This document shows, piece after piece, positions 12,601-24,600 of a stretch of 64,000 bases of DNA (its first letter is position 1; each line of letters begins with the position of its first letter). A model generated the notes under the pieces. The model searched no databases. It was not told the DNA's origin and saw nothing but the letters and a program-made list of their open reading frames with translations. Made by a program: the position numbers and the translations under genes. Source of the stretch: Arion vulgaris (lineage: Eukaryota > Mollusca > Gastropoda > Stylommatophora > Arionidae); the NCBI GenBank assembly GCA_020796225.1, contig CM036775.1, forward strand, positions 5,826,393 through 5,890,392. Reading direction: 5' to 3'.

Positions 12601-15600
12601 TGTCTTCATCCAGAGTTGAGACCCTTTCTTTACTTTCTGTATATCCCAACTTAGCATCTGAAAGAAAATTAATTCTATTTGTACAAACCATCTCAAATTT
12701 ACAAATATATTTCTCTAAATACAATTCTCAGTGATGTGATTGAGAAGAGATCTCAAACAACTAACCCACATTCTTATTTTCCCACTATCTCATTTATACA
12801 TTTGATTCACTCACTAAGTCTGTTACCTACTCACATTCTCACTCACAAACATACTGACTTACTTGCTCAACCTCTTATTTCTTGCATCTCAATAACTCCC
12901 TCACATCTTCACCTACTCATTCACATCCTCTACAACTTCATTCACTTGATCAATTACTTATTCACCCACTCCATCACACACTAACTTTCAACCCGACTTA
13001 TTCACTCATTCCACCACAGACTAACTTCTCCTCACCCCTTAATCGCTCAGTCTATCCCAAAGTGACGGCACTACCACTTACTCAATCACCGACTTCATCA
13101 TGCCAAGTAACTTCCGCCACCACTTTCCCTGACTCAATCACTTACTCAATCACTGACCTCATCACCAACTAACTTCCGCCACCACTTACTAATCACCACC
13201 CCAAACTACTTCCGACCACTACTCAATCACGACATCACCAACTAACTTCAACTACCACTTATTCACTCACTCACTCCATCCCACATTAACTTCCTCTGCC
13301 ACATACTCACTCCCTCCTACACTAACTTCCTCTAACACACACTCACTCCCTCCCCACTAACAACCCACCAACTCCCTCACACACTCCCTCACAACTCACC
13401 CATCCTATTCTGACTGTGTATCTGGTGAGTGACTAGACCAGGGTCTGTGTTAGCCCGGTGGTAGCCAAAAGCTTGAATCTCTCCCAGCACTGACAAAAGA
13501 GGACATAAATACATCAAATTCAACACAAGAAACCCACAGAAGAAGCATGAGAATATATTATAAAAGTAGTGTTATTGGTTGTTGGTTACTGAACTGATGT
13601 CACAACACTCCAGGCAGACCCATAGGTGCTCAGTCTCACCAAACAGATGTCAATGGATAACGTGGCTTGCTGGTTAAACACACTCTGCACCACAAGCATC
13701 CAGCTCTATTTGTATAATGTGTAATTTTAAACTCCTAAAATTGTGTCCTTTATAGTGTTCTCATTCAACGGTAGGTTGCCAAGAGACCGATGAACATTCT
13801 CCTTATCTATCTTAAACTGCCCAATAATCAATGCTTTCGATGCAAGCCTGTCCGCTTTCTCATTGCCGCGAACACCCGCATATCCATGACAGTAGATCCA
13901 TGTGCGTCTCTGGAGGTTGGAAATCTCTATAGACGACATCCATTCTACCAAAAGTGATCTTACCAAATGTCAACAATAATGACAGATCTTCATGTCATTT
14001 TCATATCCATGTATGTAAATGTTGTCATCAAACTGTTACTCTGTGCAATCATGTTTATATTTATATCTCACAACTGCCGGGCCTGAAAGGGAAGTAAAGA
14101 ATAGTACCACTGTGACCTACAAGGCATGTCGTAAGAGACGACTCATGTAGGACCTAGGAAGCTACCCTAATAAATAAAAAGCATTGCAGAAATCGGATGT
14201 ACTGGCCTACTTGTAGGCGCATAACTGGCACAACGTACAATCGATCTTAGGCTCAGATCACATACAAATCACAGAGTGGTTAACTAGTGGTTGATATGGA
14301 GCGTTCGAAGAAGAACCACTTTATGAACAAGAATAACTTACCCCAGAGAGCGACACAGAAAAAGTATAACGAGTACAGAGCAAGAGGAAGACTACACAAA
14401 AGATGCAGCGACGGCATCAAGAACAGACTTAATAAAATGAATAAAAGCTTACAAAGTGCATTAGAACACGCACACACACGATTACTACATTTCCTCCACC
14501 ACTTATATAAAGAAGTAAATGCTGGAAGAGAAGAAGAGTTAACTTACCCTCTCTCTGACGAGCCATAGCCACTATATTATCTGGTACAGCATTTGTGGTA
14601 TGACAAGCTGTATGGTGGTAGGCTGCTGAGTTGTTAGCAAAAGGTGCAATGATGGGTTCAGGAGAGTTGTCATGTGGTGATCGTGCAGAGAAAACATCAG
14701 GTGATCCCATAACCGTTGGGAGGGTTGGAGGATGTGTGTCTATAACTGATGAGGAAGGGTTGGATAATTGAAGAGGAGAGAAATGTGCAGTGATCATGGC
14801 TGAAAGAAAATAAAGGAAGAACAATTCAAGAACAAAAAAAAGGAATGTATGTTTTTTTTTTAAAAAGTCTATAACAAAAATAGTGTCTGTCCGAATGGCT
14901 TCGAACGAGGGCTCCCATTCAGAGACCAGAGTTCAAACCCTGGTAATGCCAAAGAGGATTTTTCTGCATTTGGTATTTTTTTTAAAAAAAGTCTATAACA
15001 ACAAAAATAGTGTCCGGCTGAAAGGATTTTTTACCGATCCAGAAGCACTTGAGCTTTCAGCTCTTCGGCTCGGTGCCATGGACATCGTAACCCTTCGGCT
15101 CGATGCCACGAACACTGTGAATCTGGTGAACCTGTGGCTTTTCTGCCAGCTCATGGAATTGAACCCGCGCTCACAGGGAGCTTGTCACCTGTAGTCCAAC
15201 GTGCTACGAACACGGTGGCCAGGTGGGTGGCTGAATAGATTAGAGCGAGGGCTTCCATTCGGAGACCCGGGTTCAATCCTCGATAAGGCCAAGGTGTTTT
15301 TTCTGTTGGTGGCATAAAGAAAAAATATTTAAAAAAAAATCCAACATCATCATAAGACAGCCACCACCTACATGATTTCCTATGTGGAGACCCAGACAGA
15401 GAAGATGGTGGAGGGGTTACCACGTTAGATCTCCTCCATGAATGTCCACTGCTCATACTTGGAGGAGTACCTACACAATATTGAACTGAAACATAAGAAA
15501 ACATGAAATATGCTTACAGACAAAAATTATATCTATACAATATGTAGAATAAGCAGGATCTAGAGTAACAGTGAATGAGATTGGAACTGATGTCACAGCA

Positions 15601-18600
15601 CTCCATGCAGACCCATAGATGCTTGGTCTCCCCTAACAGATATCAAAGGGTATGCATACTGATAGTTCCTGTGGCTCACTGGTTAAACCCACCTCTCTCT
15701 CTGCCTCTCAAGCATACAGTTCTACTTGCACAACATGTTAATTTCAAACTTCCTAAATCAGCAGGATTGGTTCAACGTCAATTTTACTTTCGTCATCCAA
15801 AAGTAGACAACCAGAAAACCTTACAATAAAACTCTAGAGAGTAGACATAAATCAAACAATTGAGGCCAAATACTTAGGACCAATTTTCACAGTAGATGGA
15901 AGTATCGATAGCGAAATCAGCAATCGTTGCACAAAAGCCTACCAGGTACTGGGACAGTTAACACCACTGTTGTCACATAAAGAGATACCACTAACAACTA
16001 AAGCAAATCTCATAAGAACGATTTTCTGGCCAACACTATGTTACCAGTGTCAAACATGGCCAATAACAGCAGCTAATGAGCGGAAAATCATAACGACAGA
16101 GATGAGGTGTCTTAGAAGAGCTGCAGGTGTGACAATAAGAGACAAAATTAGAAATGAAGAAATCAGAAGACTGGATGTGAAACCAGTCATGCAATTCATA
16201 AAAGAACAACAGATTAAATGGTTTGGACACCTGACAAGAATGCCCTGGTATCGCCTACCACAGAGAACCACACAAAAAGTATAATGAGTACAAAGCAAGA
16301 GGAAGACCATGCAAAGATGGAGCGACGGCATCAAGAACAGCCTTACGAAAATTAATATCAGCTTACAAAGTGCCTTAAAACAAGCACACACACGATCACT
16401 ACATTTCCCCAACACTTCTATAAAGAAGTAAATGGTGGAAGAGAAGAAGAAGATCCAAAAGTAGGTATCAGCAATGAATGAAATAGAAGCTAGTAAACCT
16501 AAGCTGATCAAGAGATGATACAGACTGAGAGACTAGGAGAAAAGCAGACTAGAAGAGATAAAGAATAACAGAAGGACTGGTGAAATGATGTAGAGGTTAG
16601 TAGAGACACAACAAAGCAGTTATCAGAACAGACCAGGTAGAGATGAGAGATGTAGACTAGAAGAGATGAAATCAAACACAAAGACACAGAATCATACCAG
16701 ATGGAGGTGAGAATGACCCAGCATCAATATTGTCCACAACAGATGATCGTGTCTCCAAACTTTGTCTAGTCACAGGGAGACCTTGACAATCACTTTCCTA
16801 GAAGATAAAGCAAATACTGTAGTTTTACCAAATACAAAAACAATGACAATAAACAGCAATGTTTCGACCAAAAGACCCTTATCAAGCAAACGATACAACA
16901 GGAATGACAAATTTCACAGCATACTACATATAGACTAAGACAGAAACATCCCAACAGTCCTAAAATAAAAATCTGTGACTAAAAACGAATAATGAAATAA
17001 ATGCAAAAACTAGAAGTGGAAAAAAAGAAGAGAAATAATAAAAAAAAATCAAAATTATATATAACTTATATATATTGAACATTTACACATACAGAACATG
17101 GAGCATGAGAAGAGAAAGTACTAAGAAGTATAGAAATGTAGTTACATAGTTTTACTGCAGTCTTACCCTATATCGATAAAGAATATACTATATATCGAAA
17201 ATACTATAAAGAATCTATAAGGATAACAACAAAACAATATCAAGAATTTAGAAACATAAGCACTTGTCATATCAGACTGGATGAATATGCTTCAAAGGAT
17301 GAATCTGTAAGTCTGCGCGTCAAATGGGTGGACATCATTCAGAGATCACATCTCAAGAAAATGACTTGACTGTACACACCAGGACATGCTGGAGTGCAGG
17401 GCAATGAGCGTGCTGACTTTCTTGCAAACAATGCCCCAACTCAAGCGGGCAGAAGCATGGACAGAATCGATATCATCAATGCGGTAGGTTCTCATTTATG
17501 TGACATGGGCAAGTCTTAGACACTGGAATGAGTTCGAGAATTAGGCATTAAGTTTGGACATGTCAGTCAGTGTCGTCTTCGTGGTAGAAAGAAGATATAC
17601 TAATCAACTTCTCATGGGTAAGGTGAGCAAATAGATTTTGGGATGGCTGCTGCAGCGGAGGACAGAGCACGAATGGGAATGCCCAATGTGCCATGATGTC
17701 AATCGCATAACATAACATAACATAATATAACATTACATGACATTATATAATATAACATTACATAAGCACTTGTGAACTTCAAGTGTTTCAACTGGAGGTA
17801 CCTTTTAAAACCAGTATCAGTTATATGAGGACTATCATCATAGCACTCTGTACATGTTACATGGATCTCTGCCTCAACAAATCCAGCAGCGTCCAGCGGC
17901 TCAACAAGCCAGTTGAATGTAGATTAATCAATCTTTGTATATATGGTATGTCTTTGATATGGACATATCATATCAATGACAGTTTGAAGGTAGTTATTCT
18001 TCTTCGAACGCTCCATATCGTACACTTGTTAAACCACTCTTTGTGATTTGTATGTGATCTGAGTCTAAGAGCGATTGTACGTTGTGCCAGCTATGCGTCT
18101 AAAAGTAGGTCCGCACATTCAATTTCTGCAACGTTTTTTATTTACTAGGGTAGCATCTCTAGGCCCCTGCCTCAGTTGCTTCTTATGACATGCCTTGCAT
18201 GGTTGTAGTGTTACTATTCTTTGCTCCTCAGAGCCTCTGCAACACACTGGTGTTTCCGTCAATATAAGTAGCAAGCTGCAACAAGAAAAATGAGGGAGAG
18301 AGTATAGGATGCTTGTAAAAGAAATAAATAAAAAAAGAACTCACCATTCTGACGTCAGGAGACTTGACTTTATATTTGACTTCAGCATTAGCATATCCAG
18401 GGCTGATTCTCAAACCGGACGGAACTGATATTGGTTCCGTCTGCTGATGCGCTGTATCCATGGACAATGTAACCGGCCGGTTACTACTGCTATCTGTCTG
18501 CTCAATCCTTATCTTTAAAACCACATCACTGTTGGGTTGAACTTTGTTATGTTTTGGAGATTGTTGTATAGACAAACTAAAGGAAAACAAACAGGAAATT

Positions 18601-21600
18601 ATCAAATAAAAATACTCAACATAATTGATTGATTGATAGGAACATCATCTTGCACTTCAGTGAGTAACCATGTGTGCTTCAATCTCTTTCTTACACAGGA
18701 AGATTTCAGCGACAGCGCACAAACTCTGTAGTACCGACGAGTGTCCCCAAATATTGTTCCTCTCTGCTCATCCCATGCATCCTTTCAAAATCCTTCATTT
18801 TCGTAACCGCTGATTCAGCAATTGCAGTGTCCTACTCCTCCTGGAGGCAATCATTGATTAACCTCAGTATGTTTTCCCTCTCCAGACTTAATGTCCCCTT
18901 GATACCAATACATCAGCTGCTCATTTCCACAAACCCTATCCTGACAAGAACAGACAACATCGCAAACGAGTAAAATAAAGTGACCACCAAACACACTACA
19001 ACTTACCTAAATGATGACATTTCTACCTCCGCCAACGGTGCTTTCTTAACACATATGCTTTCCTCAGCTTCTGGAGGCAAACACATACAGAACACATAGT
19101 TATACAGATATCACAGAGTTTTATGTCAGGAAATGATAATAGATGATCAACAAAAAACAAGTATCTATTTTAGGGTAACAAGATAAAGTTATATGAATAA
19201 GAACATGAAAAAACTATCATCAGCTTGTGTGAATTGTGTCTGTTCCCGTAACGCTGTGAATGTCCTCTCCTGTTCCTTTAGCCCCGTGAATGTTCTCTCA
19301 TGTTTCTTTAACACTGTGAATGTCCTCTCATGTTCTTTTAACACTGTGAATGTTCTCTCATGTTCCTTTAACACTGTGAATGTCTTCTCATGTTCCTTTA
19401 ACACTGTGAATGTCCTCTCATGTTCCTTTAGCCCAGTGAATGTCCTCTCATGTTCCTATAACACCGTGAATGTCATCTCATGTTTCTTTAACACTGTGAA
19501 TGTCCTCTCATGTTTCTTTAACACCGTGAATGTCCTCTGATGTTTCTTTAACACCGTGAATGTCATCTCATGTTTCTTTAACACCGTGAATGTCCTCTCA
19601 TGTTTCTTTAACACTGTGAATGTCCTCTCATGTTTCTTTAACACTGTGAATGTCCTCTCATGTTCCTTTAACACTGTGAATGTCCTCTCATGTTTCTTTA
19701 ACACTGTGAATGTCCTCTCATGTTCCTTGAACACTGTGAATGTCCTTTCATGTTTCTTTTAAAACCGTGAATGTCCTCTCATGTTTCTTTAACACCGTGA
19801 ATGTCCTCTCATGTTTCTTTAACACTGTGAATGTCCTCTCATGTTTCTTTAACACTGTGAATGTCCTCTCATGTTCCTTTAACACTGTGAATGTCCTCTC
19901 ATGTTTCTTTAACACTGTGAATGTCCTCTCATGTTCCTTGAACACTGTGAATGCCCTTTCATGTTTCTTTAACACTGTGAATGTCCTCTCATGTTTCTTT
20001 AACACTGTGAATGTCCTCTCATGTTCCTTGAACACTGTGAATGTCCTCTCATGTTCCTTGAACACCATGAATGTCCTTTCATGTTCCTTTAACACCGTGA
20101 ATGTCCTCTCATGTTCCTTTAACACTGTGAATGTCCTCTCATGTTCCTTGAACACCGTGAATGTCCTCTCATGTTCCTTGAACACTGTGAATGTCCTCTC
20201 ATGTTCCTTGAACACTGTGAATGTCCTCTCATGTTCCTTTAACACTGTGAATGTCCTCTCATGTTTCCTTTAACACTGTGAATGTCCTCTACTGTTCCTT
20301 TAACACTGTGAATGTCCTCTCATGTTCCTTGAACACTGTGAATGTCCTCTCATGTTCCTTGAACACCGTGAATGTCCTTTCATGTTCATTTAACACCGTG
20401 AATGTCCTCTACTGTTCCTTTAACACCGTGAATGTCCTTTCATGTTCATTTAACACCGTGAATGTCCTCTACTGTTCCTTTAACACCGTGAATGTCCTCT
20501 CATGTTTCTTTAGCACTGTGAATGTCCTCTCATGTTCCTTTAACACTGTGAATGTCCTCTCATGTTCCTTTAACACTGTGAATGTCCTCTCATGTTTCTT
20601 TAACACCGTGAATGTCCTTTCATGTTCCTTTAACACCGTGAATGTCCTCTCATGTTCCTTTAACACTGTGAATGTCCTCTCATGTTCCTTGAACACCGTG
20701 AATGTCCTCTCATGTTCCTTGAACACTGTGAATGTCCTCTCGTGTTTCTTTAACACCGTGAATGTCCTCTCATGTTTCTTTAACACTGTGAATGTCCTCT
20801 CATGTTCCTTGAACACTGTGAATGTCCTCTCGTGTTTCTTTAACACCGTGAATGTCCTCTCATGTTTCTTTAACACTGTGAATGTCCTCTCATGTTCCTT
20901 TAACACTGTGAATGTCCTCTACTGTTCCTTTAACACTGTGAATGTCCTCTCATGTTCCTTGAAAACTGTGAATGTCCTCTCATGTTCCTTGAACACCGTG
21001 AATGTCCTTTCATGTTCCTTTAACACCGTGAGTGTCCTCTCATGTTCCTTTAACACTGTGAATGTCCTCTACTGTTCCTTTAACACTGTGAATGTCCTTT
21101 CATGTTCCTTTAACACCGTGAATGTCCTCTCATGTTTATTTAGCACCGTGAATGTCCTCTCATGTTTCTTTAGCACTGTGAATGTTCTCTCATGTTCCTT
21201 TAGCACTGTGAATGTCCTCTACTGTATTTAGGACATAAATCATATTAACATTTATAATAGTATTCACACCCTTTGACATCTGTTGAGGGGAGACTGAGCA
21301 CCTACAGGTCTACCCGTAGTGCTATGATGACAGTCCAGTAACCAATAACCAACAAACTTATAAAAGTAAAAGAACCCTTTCATACCTCGTGGTATATAGG
21401 TCAATACAGTGTTAGGCCTGTATTTTCATTGACCGTCGGCACACAATGTGTGATGTGGTCAGCATCACGCCGGCCACCTTTACTTCCCAGAGTATGTCTG
21501 GTACCCAGTTGAGGCTGGGTCAACCTGAGAGCCGTCGTGGTCGGGAAAATTCCACGCGCATTGCGGGAGCTGAACCCAGACCACCAGCCTTGCGAAGAGC

Positions 21601-24600
21601 GAGTTCACTAACAACTACGCTACAGCGGCTCTCCAACAAACTTATAACTATAACATATATATCCAAACACATATAAACATACCAGATTCCTGAAGACAAA
21701 GGGTCTCCGTGACCATCACATAATCCTGTGTAGCAAAAATATGAAAAAAATGTGTAATTACAAGTATTTGTTTTGTTTCTTTTTACCCTCTGAAACTTGG
21801 CCACCTTTACTCCTTGTGGACCAAACGCCAAACTACATGGCTTTGAGTTGGACACCTTTTTACTAGGAGCCACACTAGAGGGTGTTTTTTATTCTAAATA
21901 CAAATGGCTTGTGAAAACATGGCTTTTGCTCTGGTCCACTAACAGTTAAAAATCCCTTGTTCTGAACAAAAACAGGCCCATATCAGAGTTATATTAAAAC
22001 ATGATAATTTAGCACACTTAAGTACTCTATAGTTTGTTATTGACTTGCCTCATCATCTTCGTTATTCCTGATTGTTATCTATTTGCAGAATACTGAACTT
22101 TTAAATTTACTTGATATAATATGTGGACACGCCCGCGAGTACTCCCGTATATGTAGATTGTTCTCCAGATTGAACATATCTAGCTTGAATATCAATCGAT
22201 TAAAACAATTCGTGTCGCCTAAATGATCATCTATCTCACTTTCTATATCCTTATCAGAATAATTGCATTCTAAGTCTAATTCATCTTCAGATCATTCAAA
22301 ACATTTTCAACAGCTGTTGTTATACTTTTAGAGTGACCATTTCCAAAATTTTCCAAACATCTTTTCAACATGAAAATACATAACTAATTACCTTATCAGT
22401 ACAAAAAATTACACAACGGATTCCGCCATTTTGCTAAACAATGTAGTAACACATGGGTTGTGTTTGACATCACATTTGTACACAATTTATTTACGAATTC
22501 TGAAAAATAATGATAAAGTCTCAGACCGATTCTTTGCTCCCCTTGCGAGTAACAATAACATTGAATGTCGACAAGTATCACTCTTGACAATCGTGAAACA
22601 GCGTAAACTTGCGTGATTCGGACATGTGATGAGACATAGCGCATTCTCTAAGACTATCCTACAGGGAACAGTTGATGGTGGAAGAAAGAAAGGAGGGCAG
22701 AGAAAATCCTGGATCCTGGTTTGACAACATCAAGAGCTGGTCGGGGCAGAGTTTTTCCACACTCGCCCGAGGAGTTGAAGACAGAGATTCATGGCATGCT
22801 TTTTGTGCTGATGTCTCCACAATGACACCACTATGACCCTAACGGGTTATGTGCTTTATTATAACAGCAACACACAGGCGGGCGGGGTTGGCATATATGA
22901 ACTAACACATTTCCACATTAAAATCATAGTGGCTACAATAAATAACTGAACTGACCTCAGGAGTTGAATACCCAGATTTGGCTTTAGTTTCCTTCTTGTC
23001 AACTTTTGGTACGCCAGCAGCTTCTGTGAGTGTTGTTACCATATCCTCTTCTTTGGTTTCCTGAAACTATCAATCAATATAAAAGGTTAATGGTTACTGA
23101 ACTGACATCACATTACAGCACTCTGGGCAGATCCATAGGTGCTCAGTCTCCCCAACAGATGTTGAAAGGGTATGCATACTGATGGTTCCTGTGGTTCGCT
23201 GGTTAAACACACTTCTCTTTCTGTTTCTCAAGCAATCAGCTCTACTTGCCGCCCAAGTGGTTATCGGGGCCCAAATAAGGTGTAAAGAATAGAACCACTG
23301 TTACCTGCCACGCATGTCGTAAGAGGCGACTAAGGAGGTAAGGAGGCTGAAATCGAATGCATGTGTCCTAAACGTGTAGAAGTCTATACGTTTAGGGGCC
23401 TACCAAACCGATGTGTAATGTATACACGTTCTTGGCAAATTTCAAACATATCACAAAGAGTGATTAAAATTAGTCGTAAAGAACGAACGCAAAGAAGAGA
23501 AGAAGAAGAACTCTACTTGAACAACGCGTAATTCTACGTTAAATCAATAATGTGATTTAGGGAGTGTCTTCTGATGTAAAAGGATGGATTGGTAGTTAGC
23601 CACAAAAAGTCTGCATGTCCCTAAATCACTCTATTGATTCAATGTTTATTTTAGTGTCCTCATCCAACAGTAGATCACCAAGAGACTGAAGAGTTTGCCC
23701 CTTATCCATCCTAAACTCTCTAACAATTGATGCTTTTGATGCCAGCATTCCGCTCTCAAATAGCTGCAAACGCCCACATGACCAGGAAAGTAGATCCACA
23801 TGAGGTAAAGGAAGCCTGTTCATATCTCGAGGCATATTGGGTAATAAGGTGTTAGAACTTATTTTTCATTGACCGTCGGCAACAGGATGGGGGATGTGGT
23901 CAACATCACACTGGTCACCTTTACTTCCCAGTGCTTTTCCTGGTACTCAATCAAGGCTGGGCTGACCTGAGAGCCATTACGGTCAGAAAAATATTCCACG
24001 CCCACTGTGGAATTGAACCCAGACCATGTGATTATCTTGAACATAGGAAACCTATGTTTTATCATTTGTCTTAGACAGGACTAGGAGCTTGTTCTCACCT
24101 ACATTGAGAGCAAAGAAATCTGGAAAACAGTCTGAAAGCTCTGCATAGAAAAAAAAATAATACTTTTGGTGTGAGAGGCACCAAATAAATATATTTTAAT
24201 GTTTCTAAAGAATTTACATTGTTCCAATAGTACACATATATCATCATCATCATGTGCCATGTCTGCTGGTACAGGCGTCTATCTCATCATCATCATCAAG
24301 TATCTTGTCCCTTCCGGAACTTGGCTTCCATGACAGCACTCATGAAAAACTCTCTATTCTGTGCACGTTGACTGGCGTCAGCAGCCGTCATTCTCAGATA
24401 GTCAAAGACATCTTGCACTCATCTATCTAGAGTACTGATTATTAGATTTTCATATTGACATTTTTAGTTAAGCTATCACACACAATCAACTTACTTTAGG
24501 AGATCGTGACGGAGATGGTGACTTTTTTGTTTTGGATGGAGATGATTTGCCAGGAGATTTCCCTGGTGTGCTACTTTCTGATGTGGAGCTTGGTCGACGT

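Noticed and set aside
13727..13966. Independent RNase H host gene
   Set aside because: The GNEKADRLA text is followed by LINE-type sequence shared by several broken copies in the window.
19250..21228. CRISPR-like array
   Set aside because: Units abut with no unique spacers, the DNA is eukaryotic (spliced gene) and no cas-type gene is present.
19740..21231. Long open frames ([10 protein letters not shown] on + and [10 protein letters not shown] on -) suggesting a repeat protein
   Set aside because: They exist on both strands because the unit is 30 bp, change frame at small indels, have no non-repeat domain and lie in the ULK intron. Treated as a minisatellite.
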